DNA of 64,000 nt from Burkholderiales bacterium (GCA_016213205.1 JACRAZ010000106.1:29114-93113); one strand, 5' to 3'. Shown: positions 25,823 through 36,558, numbered from the stretch's first letter. Notes: generated from the letters alone by a model not told the origin. Made by a program: numbers and translations.

Positions 25823-27001
25823 ATGACCGAAGTCGTCATCGTCTCCACCGCGCGCACCGGCCTGGCCAAGAGCTGGAAGGGCGCTTTCAACATGACCTAC
25901 GGCGCCACGCTGGCCGGCCATGTGATCGAACACGCCGTCCAGCGCGCGGGCATCGACCCCGCTGAAGTCGAGGACGTGATCCTCGGCGGCAGCCTCACCG
26001 AGGGCACCACCGGCGGCAACATCGCCCGCGTGGCCGCGCTGCGCGCGGGCCTGCCGGTCACCACCGGCGGTGTGTCGATCAACCGCTTCTGCTCCTCGGG
26101 CCTGCAGGCCATCGCGATGGCCGCGCAGCGCATCATCGTCGACAAGGCCCCCGTGATGGTGGCCGGCGGCGTGGAGAGCATCTCCTGCGTGCAGAACGAG
26201 ACCAACCGCCACATGCGCGCCGACCCGGCGATGCTGGAGCGCAAGCCCGAGATCTACTGGAGCATGCTGCAGACCGCCGAGATGGTGGCCAAGCGCTACA
26301 ACATCTCCAAGCTCGCGCAGGACGAGTACGGCGTGCGCAGCCAGCAGCGCGCGGCGGCCGCCGCCGCGGCCGGCAAGTTCAACGACGAGATCGTGCCGAT
26401 GACCACCGTGATGGGTGTCGTCGACAAGGCCACCGGCCGCCTCACCCGCAAGGAAGTCACGATCAACTCGGACGAGGGCATCCGCCCGGACACCACGCTC
26501 GAAGGCGTGCAGAAGATCCGCTCGGCCATGCCCGGCGGCGTGGTGACGGCCGGCAATGCCAGCCAGTTCTCCGACGGCGCCTCGGTCTGCGTGCTGATGG
26601 ACAGCAAGCTCGCGCAGCAGCGCAACATCCAGCCGATGGGCATCTTCCGCGGCTTCGCGGTGGCTGGCTGCGAGCCGGATGAAATGGGCATCGGCCCGGT
26701 GTTCGCGATCCCGCGCCTGCTCGAGCGCACCGGCGTCAAGCTGGAGGACGTGGGCCTGTGGGAGCTGAACGAGGCCTTCGCCTGCCAGGTGCTGTACTGC
26801 CGCGACAAGCTGGGCATTCCCGACGAGCGCCTGAACGTCAACGGCGGCGCCATCGCCGTGGGCCACCCCTACGGCGTGACTGGCTCGCGCCTGACCGGCC
26901 ATGCGCTGATCGAAGGCAAGCGCCGCGGCGCGAAGTACGTCGTCGTGACGATGTGCATCGGCGGCGGCCAGGGCGCAGCGGGCCTGTTCGAGGTTTGCTG
27001 A
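25823..27001 (+). CDS. Acetyl-CoA acyltransferase (thiolase II family)
   Basis: A 392-residue thiolase that releases acetyl- or propionyl-CoA at the end of each beta-oxidation round. The nucleophile is in NRFCSSGLQAIAMA (Cys near 90). The second catalytic set is visible as NVNGGAIAVGHPYGVTGSR (His near 348) and MCIGGGQGAAGLFE (Cys near 379). The ATG at 25823 follows TGAGGA by 8 bases. It pairs with the hydratase/dehydrogenase fusion just upstream. Residue pattern GHPYG in place of GHPLG (or GHPIG) is a mild divergence, seen in thiolases acting on unusual acyl chains. Confidence 0.92.
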   Translation: MTEVVIVSTARTGLAKSWKGAFNMTYGATLAGHVIEHAVQRAGIDPAEVEDVILGGSLTEGTTGGNIARVAALRAGLPVTTGGVSINRFCSSGLQAIAMAAQRIIVDKAPVMVAGGVESISCVQNETNRHMRADPAMLERKPEIYWSMLQTAEMVAKRYNISKLAQDEYGVRSQQRAAAAAAAGKFNDEIVPMTTVMGVVDKATGRLTRKEVTINSDEGIRPDTTLEGVQKIRSAMPGGVVTAGNASQFSDGASVCVLMDSKLAQQRNIQPMGIFRGFAVAGCEPDEMGIGPVFAIPRLLERTGVKLEDVGLWELNEAFACQVLYCRDKLGIPDERLNVNGGAIAVGHPYGVTGSRLTGHALIEGKRRGAKYVVVTMCIGGGQGAAGLFEVC

Positions 27002-27040
27002 ACCCCCCACTCGCGACACCACTGCAAGGCGACCACCATC

Positions 27041-27886
27041 ATGACCGCTGTGCTCACTTCCTCCTCGCCCGTGCTTGCCCGGTCGCCCGCAGTGGCGACC
27101 CCGTCCGCCCCGCAAGGACGGTTGTCCACCGCGGCACCGGTGGTGCACCCCGACCTGCGCCCGAACGAGAACCACAGCGTCGAACAGGGCGCCTGGTTCG
27201 CCGCGCTGTCGCCCGAGCTGCGTCAGGCCATCCTGGCGCGGGCCCGGGTGCGGCATGTCAGCCGCGGCACGCTGCTCGTGCGGCGCGGCAACCATGCCAG
27301 TGATTGGGTGGGCGTGGCCAGCGGCGCGCTGCGCCTGGGCACCGACCTGTGCGATGGCCGCAGCTTCACGCTCGACCTGCTGGGCCCGGGCGACTGGTAC
27401 GGCGACATCGAGCTGATGGACGGCGGCCTGTGCAGCCTGGAGATCCGTGCCCACGTGAACAGCACGCTGCTCTTGGTGTGCAAGCACGACCTGCATGCGC
27501 TGATCCAGGGCCAGCCCGAGCTGCACCAGGCGCTGCTGCAGCTGGATTGCCGGCGCCTGCGCCACATGCTGCGCCGGATGGAAGAGCTGCAGACCGCACC
27601 GCTGGCGCAGCGCGTGGCGATGCAGCTGCAGCGCCTGCTGCGCCAGTTCGGCCGGCCGTGCACCATCGGCACCCGCATCGACGTGGCGCTGCCGCAAAGC
27701 GACCTGGCCAGCCTGCTGTGCGCGAGCCGGCAGCGCATCAACGGCGTGCTGCGCGCGATGCAGGCGCAGGGCGTGGTCACCACCACGCACGCCCGCATCA
27801 CCGTGCTGGACCCGCTGCGCCTGGACGCGCTGGCGCAAGGGGCCGCGCTGGTGCCCGGCGCCGCCGGCGAGGCCGAGGCCGACTGA
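27041..27886 (+). CDS. Crp/Fnr-family transcriptional regulator
   Basis: A 281-residue regulator. Residues 1-45 are a variable Ala/Pro/Ser-rich extension. A cyclic-nucleotide-binding-type beta barrel follows (VSRGTLLVRRGNHASDW, LDLLGPGDWYGDIELM), then the dimer helix, and a C-terminal winged helix with LPQSDLASLLCASRQRINGVLRAM as recognition region near 230. It lacks the N-terminal Cys cluster of oxygen-sensing FNR and the conserved Arg-Ser phosphate cassette of CRP is not evident, so the signal is unknown. It lies 39 bases after the thiolase on the same strand, as the last gene of the operon, and could give autoregulatory control in addition to the divergent TetR protein. Confidence 0.85.
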   Translation: MTAVLTSSSPVLARSPAVATPSAPQGRLSTAAPVVHPDLRPNENHSVEQGAWFAALSPELRQAILARARVRHVSRGTLLVRRGNHASDWVGVASGALRLGTDLCDGRSFTLDLLGPGDWYGDIELMDGGLCSLEIRAHVNSTLLLVCKHDLHALIQGQPELHQALLQLDCRRLRHMLRRMEELQTAPLAQRVAMQLQRLLRQFGRPCTIGTRIDVALPQSDLASLLCASRQRINGVLRAMQAQGVVTTTHARITVLDPLRLDALAQGAALVPGAAGEAEAD

Positions 27887-27908
27887 GTTCGCCCCCTGCG
27901 GCGCGGCC

Positions 27909-27939
27909 GGGCGGGCCTGCCACCGCGGCCGGCCCGCCC
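27909..27939. terminator. Candidate bidirectional hairpin between convergent genes
   Basis: A perfect 9-base inverted repeat, GGGCGGGCC (27909-27917) and GGCCCGCCC (27931-27939), separated by 13 bases, fills the space between the Crp/Fnr stop (27886) and the convergent esterase stop (27940). There is no T-run on either side, so its role as a terminator is inferred from position and symmetry. Confidence 0.4.
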
Positions 27940-28932
27940 TCAGCGTTGCCAGCCGAGCAGGAACTCGACGATCGGCGCGTTGTACTCGTCCAGCCAGTAG
28001 TGCAGCGCCGCGCTGCGGGCCCCGCCCTGCAGCGTGAACGGCGCTGTCTCGGCAAAGCCGTGCGCCACGAGCTGCGTGCGCACGCGCTCGGTGCAGCTGA
28101 GGTCGTTGATCCCGTCGTTGGCGTGATGGAAGACCCGGAAGCCCGGCCTGCGCGTGCCGGGGGCCGTGTCCCAGGGCTGTTCGTTCGCGAAGCGTACGGC
28201 GGCGCAGGCACCCGGCTCGGTGATCTGCCGGCCGGTGTCGTTGTCGTAGCCGGCCCCGGCCACGTTGGCCCGGTCGCCGGCGCGGCGGGTGCAGTCACGC
28301 GTCCAGCCGTAGGGGTCGCCCGAGGCCACCGGCGCCACGGCCGTCACCCGATCCGCGAAGCGGCTGGCCGCCCGAACGGCCATGTAGCCACCGGACGAGT
28401 GCCCCACCAGGAAGGTGTCGGTGCGCCCGCCCGCCGGGCGCAGGCCCGGCACCAGCTCGCGCAGCACCACGTCGATGTAGGGCAGGTCGAGGTTGTCGCG
28501 CGCACGCACCTCGTCGTCCCAGACCTTGCCGCACACGCGGCCCAGACGATCGGTGACCTGGTCGTGTGAATCCAGCAGGAAGACGGCCAGGCCGCGCGCC
28601 AGCGCCAGCTCGCTGAACTTCGGCTGGGCGGCGATCTCCGCGGCGTTGGCCACGCAGAAGTTGGTGTAGGACCCGCCCCCGCCGTGCATCACCAGCACCG
28701 CTTCGCCGCGCCAGCCCGCGGGCAGCTTCCACAGCACCGGGCGCTCCAGCCCGCCCGCCGACAGCACCGTGCGTTGCCAGCCGGCCGCGCGGCACTGGCC
28801 TTCCTGCGGCGTGAGCCCCGGTGTGCCGGCGCCGGGTGCGCCGCTGGCGGTGGCCTCCGCGCCGCCGCAGGCGGGCAACGTGCCCACCAGCACGGCCAGA
28901 CCAACCCCCGACAGCACCCTGCGCCACCCCAT
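27940..28932 (-). CDS. Lipoprotein alpha/beta hydrolase (feruloyl esterase / PHB depolymerase-like)
   Basis: A 330-residue exported hydrolase with a lipoprotein signal (VGTLPACGGA, lipid Cys near 22). The fold elements of the LpqC/PHB-depolymerase group are visible: MHGGGGSYTNF oxyanion region near 80, nucleophile elbow GHSSGGYMA (Ser near 175) and a late His in ALHYWLDEYNAP. An Asp in the NDGIND segment is a candidate for the acid. Five or more Cys residues outside the signal suggest disulfides. Likely an outer-membrane-anchored carboxylesterase acting on a phenolic ester or polyester; the precise substrate is unknown. The gene converges on the Crp/Fnr gene and begins 64 bases downstream of the 592-residue acyl-CoA dehydrogenase on the same strand. 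Confidence 0.75.
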   Translation of the reverse strand: MGWRRVLSGVGLAVLVGTLPACGGAEATASGAPGAGTPGLTPQEGQCRAAGWQRTVLSAGGLERPVLWKLPAGWRGEAVLVMHGGGGSYTNFCVANAAEIAAQPKFSELALARGLAVFLLDSHDQVTDRLGRVCGKVWDDEVRARDNLDLPYIDVVLRELVPGLRPAGGRTDTFLVGHSSGGYMAVRAASRFADRVTAVAPVASGDPYGWTRDCTRRAGDRANVAGAGYDNDTGRQITEPGACAAVRFANEQPWDTAPGTRRPGFRVFHHANDGINDLSCTERVRTQLVAHGFAETAPFTLQGGARSAALHYWLDEYNAPIVEFLLGWQR

Positions 28933-28996
28933 CGCGCCAGCATACGCCGGCCCCTCGCGCGGCCGTGTTGCCGGCGTGCAAAGTGCCGCGTCTGCC

Positions 28997-30775
<1,779 letters not shown>

Positions 30776-30852
30776 CTCCTGGTGGGAGCGCCCGCCGCCG
30801 CATCTGCGCGCCACATGCCGATGGGGCCGGCACGTGGCCGTTGCGGGCACAC

Positions 30853-30872
30853 TTCGTCAGTATACTGACGAA
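30853..30872. promoter_or_regulatory. Perfect 20-bp palindromic operator between MarR and acyl-CoA dehydrogenase genes
   Basis: TTCGTCAGTA followed by its exact complement TACTGACGAA forms an uninterrupted 20-base palindrome. Its centre creates TATACT on both strands (plus 30861-30866, minus 30864-30859), each a good -10 box. One site could therefore hold both divergent promoters, and a bound MarR dimer would shut off both. The MarR ATG is 25 bases to the right, the dehydrogenase ATG about 78 bases to the left. Confidence 0.8.
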
Positions 30873-30896
30873 CAACCCGAACGCCCCACCCCCCCG

Positions 30897-31370
30897 ATGA
30901 CGAAGGCCAGCGCCCCGACGATCGACCTCGACAGCCTGCCCGGCCACCACATCCGCCGCCTGCAGCAGATTGCCGTGGCCATCTTCCTGCAGGAAACGCA
31001 GGACCAGGGCCTGACGCCGGTGCAGTACGCCGCGCTGCAGGCCTTGGCGAACGCGCCGGGCTTCGACCAGCGCACGCTGGCGCGCACGATCGGCTTCGAC
31101 ACCTCCACCATGGCCGGCGTGATCGACCGCCTCGAGGCCCGCGGCCTGGTGCTGCGCGCCAACTCGCCTGATGACCGCCGCGTGCGCCTGCTCAGCCTCA
31201 CCGACGCGGGCCGGCAGTTGCTGCTGGCCGCCGTGCCCGGCATGCGGCGCGCGCAGCAGCGCATGCTCGCGCCACTGCCACCAGCCGAGCGGGCCGAGTT
31301 CATGCGCATGCTGCGTGTGCTGGTGGAGGCCAACAACGAGCTCAGCCGGGCCCCCAGCGACGCCAGTTGA
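30897..31370 (+). CDS. MarR-family transcriptional regulator
   Basis: A 157-residue regulator with the MarR winged helix: LTPVQYAALQALANAPGFDQRTLARTIGFDTSTMAGVIDRLEARGLVLR spans about 43-92, and DDRRVRLLSLTDAG forms the wing with the conserved DxR. N- and C-terminal helices make the dimer interface. The ATG at 30897 is used because the upstream in-frame stretch runs through the operator. A Shine-Dalgarno sequence is poor (C-rich), suggesting low expression or a near-leaderless message, since the palindrome's -10 box is only about 30 bases upstream. It probably represses itself and the divergent acyl-CoA dehydrogenase, perhaps releasing on an aromatic or acyl-CoA ligand. Confidence 0.88.
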   Translation: MTKASAPTIDLDSLPGHHIRRLQQIAVAIFLQETQDQGLTPVQYAALQALANAPGFDQRTLARTIGFDTSTMAGVIDRLEARGLVLRANSPDDRRVRLLSLTDAGRQLLLAAVPGMRRAQQRMLAPLPPAERAEFMRMLRVLVEANNELSRAPSDAS

Positions 31371-31540
31371 CGACGCGTGCAGTGACGCCAGGCGCACCGA
31401 CTTTGTGCGCCATGAAATGGTGCCGGGAGACGGGCCGAAAAGACGCCGCTCTTCGGCGCTTCTCCATCGAACCCCGTGGCTAGAGTGCCATGCATGCCGC
31501 AATGGGTTCGCGGCGCAGCGTGGCTTCGAGGGAGCCAGAC

Positions 31541-33091
31541 GTGAGATGGATTGACTTCAAGATCGGCACCCGCCTGGCCATCCTGATGGGCGGTGTGCTG
31601 ATGGTGACGGTGGGCATCACCGTCGCGGGCGTGTGGGGCACGAACGCGTTGTTCGGCACCTCGCGCCAGGTGGTGACACAGGACATGGCGCTGGCCACGC
31701 AGGCCGCGGAGATCCGGAACCTGGTGCTGCAGGCGCGGCGCTTCGAGAAGGATGCCTTCATCAACCTGGGTGAGCCCGACAAGCTCAAGGGCTACCTGGC
31801 CAAGTGGCAGCAGGCGGCGCAGCAGATGGAGCAGGCGCTGACGCAAGCGCGCCAGCTGGCGCTCACGGCCGAGAACGCGCAGGCCCTCGACAAGATCGCG
31901 GCCGACCAGAAGGCCTATGCCGCGGGCTTCCAGGCCACGGTGGAGGCCATCCGCAGCGGGCGCATCGGCAACACGCAGCAGGCCAACACCGACATCGGCC
32001 AGGCCAAGCAGTACACCCACGGCATGGAGGCCGCCAGCGACGCCGTGACCAGCCGTGCGCTGGCACGCGCCGCGCACGCGATGGAAGAGATCGACGCGGT
32101 GCGCCAGCGTGCCGCCGCGCTGCAGCTGGGCCTGGCGGTGGTGGGCATCGGGGTGGCCTGCGGCTGCTGCTGGGCGGTGACGCGATCGATCACGCAACCC
32201 ATCCACGAGGCCGTGCGCGTGGCCGAAGTGGTGGCCGCGGGCGACCTGCGCTCACGCATCGGCAGCGACCGGCGCGACGAAACCGGCCAGCTCTTGGCCG
32301 CGCTGGGCCGCATGAACGACAGCCTGGTGCAGATCGTCGGCCAGGTGCGCCAGGCCTCGGACTCGATTGCCACCGGCTCGCAGCAGATCGCCACCGGCAA
32401 CGCCGACCTGAGCCAGCGCACCGAGTCGCAGGCCAGCAACCTGCAGCAGACGGCCTCGGCGATGGAGCAGATGACCGGCACCGTGAACCACAACGCCGAC
32501 AACGCGCGCCAGGCCAACGAGCTCGCCGCCGCGGCCTGCCAGGCCGCCGCCGACGGTGGCAGCGTGGTCGGCAACGTGGTGACGACCATGGCCGACATCA
32601 GCGCCAGCTCGAAGAAGATCGCCGACATCATCGGCGTGATCGACGGCATCGCGTTCCAGACCAACATCCTGGCGCTCAATGCCGCGGTGGAGTCGGCCCG
32701 TGCCGGCGAGCATGGCCGCGGCTTCGCGGTGGTGGCCGCCGAGGTGCGCGCGCTGGCCCAGCGCAGCGCCACCGCGGCGCGCGAGATCAAGGGCCTGATC
32801 GGCGAGAGCGTGGACAAGGTCGAGGCCGGCACCCGGCTGGTGGACCAGGCCGGCCACTCGATCCAGGACATCGTGACCCAGGTGCAGCGCGTGAGCATGC
32901 TGATCGGCGAGATCAGCAGCACCAGCGCCGAGCAGACCGGCGGCATCGGCCAGATCAGCACCGCGGTGAACCAGCTCGACCACATGACGCAGCAGAACGC
33001 CGCGTTGGTGGAAGAAAGCGCTGCCGCCGCCGCCAGCCTGAACCAGCAGGCCGCGCGCCTGGCCGAGACGGTGGCCCTGTTCCGGCTTTAG
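31541..33091 (+). CDS. Methyl-accepting chemotaxis protein with 4-helix-bundle sensor domain
   Basis: A 516-residue chemoreceptor. TM1 (about 10-32), a periplasmic four-helix bundle (about 35-185) with ARRFEKDAFINLG near 65, TM2 (about 187-208), HAMP (about 208-262), and the cytoplasmic hairpin with the conserved tip IDGIAFQTNILALNAAVESA near 365. The hairpin length is of the 36H type without a C-terminal NWETF-like pentapeptide. GTG at 31541 is selected because AGGGAG precedes it by 6 bases; an ATG 17 codons upstream has no ribosome site and would add a charged tail before TM1. It overlaps the convergent hydrolase gene by 4 bases. The ligand is unknown. Confidence 0.9.
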   Translation: MRWIDFKIGTRLAILMGGVLMVTVGITVAGVWGTNALFGTSRQVVTQDMALATQAAEIRNLVLQARRFEKDAFINLGEPDKLKGYLAKWQQAAQQMEQALTQARQLALTAENAQALDKIAADQKAYAAGFQATVEAIRSGRIGNTQQANTDIGQAKQYTHGMEAASDAVTSRALARAAHAMEEIDAVRQRAAALQLGLAVVGIGVACGCCWAVTRSITQPIHEAVRVAEVVAAGDLRSRIGSDRRDETGQLLAALGRMNDSLVQIVGQVRQASDSIATGSQQIATGNADLSQRTESQASNLQQTASAMEQMTGTVNHNADNARQANELAAAACQAAADGGSVVGNVVTTMADISASSKKIADIIGVIDGIAFQTNILALNAAVESARAGEHGRGFAVVAAEVRALAQRSATAAREIKGLIGESVDKVEAGTRLVDQAGHSIQDIVTQVQRVSMLIGEISSTSAEQTGGIGQISTAVNQLDHMTQQNAALVEESAAAAASLNQQAARLAETVALFRL

Positions 33092-33837
33092 CCGGCGCTG
33101 CCCGGGTGGCGCAGCCGGCGATCGAACAGGCTGAACAGGCGCTCCCAGTGGCGCTCGGCGGCCACGCGGTTGTAGATGGCGCCGCGCTGCGGGAACACGA
33201 AGCCGTGCTCCACGCCCGGGTACCACTCGATGCGGTGCGGCGTGCCGGCCGCCTGGAGCGCTGCCTCGAGCTGCTGGATGTCGGCCGGCGGCGCCCACTT
33301 GTCGATCTCGGCGCAGGCGAAGTAGCTCTCGCAGCGGATCTTCGGCGCCATCCGGTGCGGTGAATCCGGTGCCTCGGTGGCCATGTTGGCGCCGTGGATC
33401 GAGGCGATGCAGCGCAGCCGCTGCGGGAAGGCGGCCGCGGCCCACATCACGAAGGGCCCGCTCATGCAGTAGCCCACCGCGCCGATGCGGGTGGCATCGG
33501 CCTCGGGCAGCGCATCCACGTACTGCAGCATGGCCCGGGTGTCGACTTCGGTGCTGCGGGCATCGAGCGAGCGCATGTGCGCGAACATCTCGGCCAGCAG
33601 CGGCTCGGTGCGCTCCTTCAGCACGTATTCGCGGGTGCGGCGGTAGTACAGGTTGGGCAGCACCACGCAATAGCCCACCGCGGCGAGGCGGCGCGCCATG
33701 TCGTGCAGCTCTTCGCGCTTGCCGGGTGCGTCCATGTAGAACAGCACCACCGGAAAGGGGCCGCCCTCCTCCGGGTGCACGACGAAGCTGTTCATCGCGC
33801 CATCGGCGGTGGGGATGTCGACGTGGTGTTCGATCAT
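33088..33837 (-). CDS. Dienelactone hydrolase-family protein
   Basis: A 249-residue cytoplasmic alpha/beta hydrolase. The nucleophile elbow is GYCMSG (Cys near 126), as in dienelactone hydrolases, where Cys replaces Ser; acid and base candidates are D180 region (ACAEIDKWAPP) and His in GVEHGFVFP near 213. Dienelactone hydrolases open lactone rings in chloroaromatic and related pathways, but many members have other targets. It is third in an operon: acyl-CoA ligase (36558), Bug protein (34843), then this gene 22 bases on. That context suggests uptake, activation and hydrolysis of an aromatic or lactone-containing acid. Its end overlaps the chemoreceptor end. Confidence 0.85.
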   Translation of the reverse strand: MIEHHVDIPTADGAMNSFVVHPEEGGPFPVVLFYMDAPGKREELHDMARRLAAVGYCVVLPNLYYRRTREYVLKERTEPLLAEMFAHMRSLDARSTEVDTRAMLQYVDALPEADATRIGAVGYCMSGPFVMWAAAAFPQRLRCIASIHGANMATEAPDSPHRMAPKIRCESYFACAEIDKWAPPADIQQLEAALQAAGTPHRIEWYPGVEHGFVFPQRGAIYNRVAAERHWERLFSLFDRRLRHPGSAG

Positions 33838-33859
33838 GGCGTGGCCTCGGGCAAGCCGG

Positions 33860-34843
33860 TCAGTCCAGCGTGACCTTCGCGTCGCGGATCACCTTGCCCC
33901 ACTTGCTGGTTTCGGTGGCGATGAAGGCGCTGAACTCCTCCGGCGTGCTGCCCACCGGCACGGTGCCCATCGCGTCGAGCTTGGCCTTCACGTCGTCCAG
34001 GCGCACGATCTTGGCCACCTCGTCGGCCACGCGCTTGACGATCTCGCGCGGCGTGCCCGCCGGCGCCAGGATGCCGGCCCAGGTGCTGCCGGTGAAGCCG
34101 GCCAGCCCTTGCTCGATGAAGGTGGGCACCTCGGGCAGCGCGGCCAGGCGCTTGTCGCTGGCCACGCCGATCAGCCGCACCTTGCCGGATTTGCCGGGCT
34201 GGATCAGGCCCGAGGCCGCGTCGAGGAACAGCTCGATCTGCCCCCCCATCAGGTCGGCCAGCGCCGGTGCCGCGCCGCGGTAGGGGATGTGCACCATGAA
34301 GGTCTTGGTCACGGCCTTCAGGTACTCGGTGGTCAGGTGCGCGGCCGAGCCGTTGCCGCTGGAGCCGAAACTCACCTTGCCGGGGTTCTTGCGGGCAAAG
34401 TCGACCAGCTCGCTGACGGACTTGAACGGCGCGTTGTTGTTCACCGCCGCCACCAGCGGCGACTGCCCGATCAGCGACACCGCGAGCAGGTCCTTCTTCG
34501 GGTCGTAGGGCAGTTTGGGGTAGAGCGTGGTGTTGGCCGCGAAGGCCGCGATCACCACGCCGAAGGTCTGGCCATCGGGCGCGGCCTTGGCCACCGCGTC
34601 GACACCGACGATGCTGTTGCTGCCGGGCTTGTTCTCGATGGTGACCACCTGGCCCAGGCGTTCACCGAGCTTCTGCGCGATGAGCCGTGCCGTGACGTCG
34701 GTGAAGCCCCCCGGCGTGTAGGGCACGATGAAGCGGATCGGCTTGCTCGGCCAGGCCTGGGCCAGTGCCTGCGGTGCCGCCAGCGCCGCGGCGCCGGCGC
34801 CCAGCAGGCCATGGAAGCGGCGGCGGGTGAAGTGGGCAGTCAT
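33860..34843 (-). CDS. Bug-family (TctC-like) solute-binding protein
   Basis: A 327-residue periplasmic binding protein of the Bug family, which is greatly expanded in Burkholderiales and delivers carboxylates to tripartite tricarboxylate or other carriers. Signal: TRRRFHGLLGAGAAALAAP, a possible twin-arginine type. Family motifs: WPSKPIRFIVPYTPGGFTDVTAR near 33, the loop KLPYDPKKDLLAVSLIG, the conserved GSSGNGSAAHLTTEY, and PEVPTFIEQGLAGF near 245. The ATG at 34841-34843 overlaps the stop of the ligase gene by one base (ATGA). No TctA/TctB membrane genes are here, which is usual for orphan Bug proteins. Inferred ligand: an aromatic or branched carboxylate that the ligase activates. Confidence 0.9.
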   Translation of the reverse strand: MTAHFTRRRFHGLLGAGAAALAAPQALAQAWPSKPIRFIVPYTPGGFTDVTARLIAQKLGERLGQVVTIENKPGSNSIVGVDAVAKAAPDGQTFGVVIAAFAANTTLYPKLPYDPKKDLLAVSLIGQSPLVAAVNNNAPFKSVSELVDFARKNPGKVSFGSSGNGSAAHLTTEYLKAVTKTFMVHIPYRGAAPALADLMGGQIELFLDAASGLIQPGKSGKVRLIGVASDKRLAALPEVPTFIEQGLAGFTGSTWAGILAPAGTPREIVKRVADEVAKIVRLDDVKAKLDAMGTVPVGSTPEEFSAFIATETSKWGKVIRDAKVTLD

Positions 34844-36558
34844 CAGCGTGTCTCCTGCGGGGGGGTTGATCGGGCCAGTTCCTGTGCCTGCAGCTCGCGC
34901 CACTGCACCTTGCCCGAACCGGACTTGGGCAGCGCGGCCACGAACTCCACGATGCGCGGGCTCTTGTAGGCCGCCATGTGCTCGTGCGCCCAGGTGATGA
35001 TGTCCTGCTCGCTGACGCGGCCCTGCTCGCCGTCCTTCAGCACCACCAGCGCCTTCACGGTTTCACCGCGGCGGGCATCACGCGCGGCGATCACGCAGGC
35101 CTCCAGGATGGCCGGGTGCTTGTACATCATGGCTTCCACCTCGGCCGGCCACACCTTGAAGCCGGCGGCATTGATCATGCGCTTCAGGCGGTCGACCATG
35201 AAGAAGTAGCCGTCTTCGTCGATGCGCGCCAGGTCACCGGTGCGCAGGAAGCGCTTGCCGTCGATCTGCACGAAGCTGTCGGCCGTGGCCTGCGGCTGGT
35301 GCCAGTAGCCCTGCATCACCTGCGGGCCGTGCACGACGATCTCGCCCGATTCGCCCTGCGGCATCTCGGCCAGGGTGTCGGGGTCGACGATGCGGGCATC
35401 CACATCGAACACCGGGATGCCCAGGCACTGCGGCTTGGCGCGCTGCGGCGGGTTGATGTGGGTGGCGGCCATGGTCTCGGACATGCCGTAGCCCTCGGCA
35501 TAGGACAGGCCGGTGAGCGCCTTGAGCTTCAGGGCGATGGCCTCGGGCATCGCGGCGCCGCCGCCACGCACCGCCACCAGGCTGGACAGGTCGTACTGCT
35601 CGATGCGCGGGTTCGACAGGAAGTCGATCATCATCGTGGAGATCACCTGCCACAGCGTGACGTGATAACGCTGGATGCTCTCGGCCGCGGCCTCGCGGTC
35701 CCAGCGCGTGAGCAGCACGATGGTGGCGCCCACGTACAGCGGCCCATTCATGCTGCCGGCCATGCCGGTGACATGGAAGAACGGCAGCACCGAGAGGAAC
35801 ACCGCATCCTGCGTGCAGCCGAACCACTGCACGCCCCCCACCAGCGTGCTCATCACGCTGCGGTGGGTGTGCATGCAGCCCTTGGGCGCGCCGGTGGTGC
35901 CGCTGGTGTAGGGCATCACGGCCAGGTCGTCGGGGCCGGCCTGCATCGGCCCCGGCACCAGGCCGCGTGCCAGCACCGCATGCCAGGCCGTGAGGCCGGC
36001 GCCGGCCACGGCATCACGCGGCGCGGCCACGATGTCGGGCACGCGCAGCGTGGTGGGGGTGCCGAGGTAATCGCTGTAGGTGGCCACGACCAGGTGGCGC
36101 AGGCCCGCGCCGGACGAGTCGGTGGCCAGCAGCGGCGTCACCTGCGCCAGCAGGTCCTGCGGCACGATGGCGGTGGTGGCGCCAGTGTCGTGCACGTAGT
36201 GCCGCAGCTCGTCGCTCAGGTTCATCGGGTTCACCGGCACCACCACCGCATCGGCACGCAGGATGGCGTAGTAGCCGATCACCCACTGCGGGCCGTTCTG
36301 CAGGTACAGCAGCACGCGGTCGCCGCGCTTGACGCCGCACACGTGCTGCAGGTGGCCGGCCAGGCGCTCGGCATCGGCCTTGAGCTGGGCGTACGACAGC
36401 GGGCTGTCGTAGTACACGATGGCCGGCTTGTGCGGGTAGCGTGCCGCCGAGACCTCGATGTTGTGGAACAGGTGGGTCTGCGGCAGCGTCAGGTGCCGGG
36501 GCAGGCCGGGGGGCCAGAACGGCGACACCGGCCGGGCGGAAATGCGGGTTTCGGACAT
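34843..36558 (-). CDS. AMP-forming acyl-CoA synthetase (second)
   Basis: A 571-residue adenylate-forming ligase. Motifs: MPYTSGTTGAPKGCMHTH near 200, GYGMSETMAATH near 365, RTGDLARIDEDGYFFMVDRLKRMINAAGFKVWP near 452-485 and the C-terminal Lys of SGSGKVQWREL near 557. FKVWPAEVE in place of the more usual KVxPxEVE links it to long-chain or aryl-alkanoyl ligases. It differs from the ligase at 21865 in sequence and context, so they probably serve different substrates. First gene of a minus-strand operon with a Bug protein and a dienelactone hydrolase. The 88 bases upstream contain no clear promoter. Confidence 0.88.
   Translation of the reverse strand: MSETRISARPVSPFWPPGLPRHLTLPQTHLFHNIEVSAARYPHKPAIVYYDSPLSYAQLKADAERLAGHLQHVCGVKRGDRVLLYLQNGPQWVIGYYAILRADAVVVPVNPMNLSDELRHYVHDTGATTAIVPQDLLAQVTPLLATDSSGAGLRHLVVATYSDYLGTPTTLRVPDIVAAPRDAVAGAGLTAWHAVLARGLVPGPMQAGPDDLAVMPYTSGTTGAPKGCMHTHRSVMSTLVGGVQWFGCTQDAVFLSVLPFFHVTGMAGSMNGPLYVGATIVLLTRWDREAAAESIQRYHVTLWQVISTMMIDFLSNPRIEQYDLSSLVAVRGGGAAMPEAIALKLKALTGLSYAEGYGMSETMAATHINPPQRAKPQCLGIPVFDVDARIVDPDTLAEMPQGESGEIVVHGPQVMQGYWHQPQATADSFVQIDGKRFLRTGDLARIDEDGYFFMVDRLKRMINAAGFKVWPAEVEAMMYKHPAILEACVIAARDARRGETVKALVVLKDGEQGRVSEQDIITWAHEHMAAYKSPRIVEFVAALPKSGSGKVQWRELQAQELARSTPPQETR

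Noticed and set aside
27940..28932. Naming the lipoprotein esterase PHB depolymerase.
   Set aside because: The GHSSGG elbow and fold are shared by several esterase types; no PHB-binding domain is present.
31430..31465. A possible hairpin terminator after the MarR gene (AAGACGCCG...CGGCGCTT).
   Set aside because: The stem contains a bulge and there is no T-run; it also lies close to the chemoreceptor start, so its role is unclear.
31490..31540. ATG at 31490 as the start of the chemoreceptor.
   Set aside because: No ribosome site precedes it and it adds a charged tail before TM1. GTG at 31541 has AGGGAG at ideal spacing.
34843..36558. Treating this ligase as a duplicate of the one at 21865.
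   Set aside because: Motif sequences and lengths differ, and the operon contexts differ, so a recent duplication is not supported.
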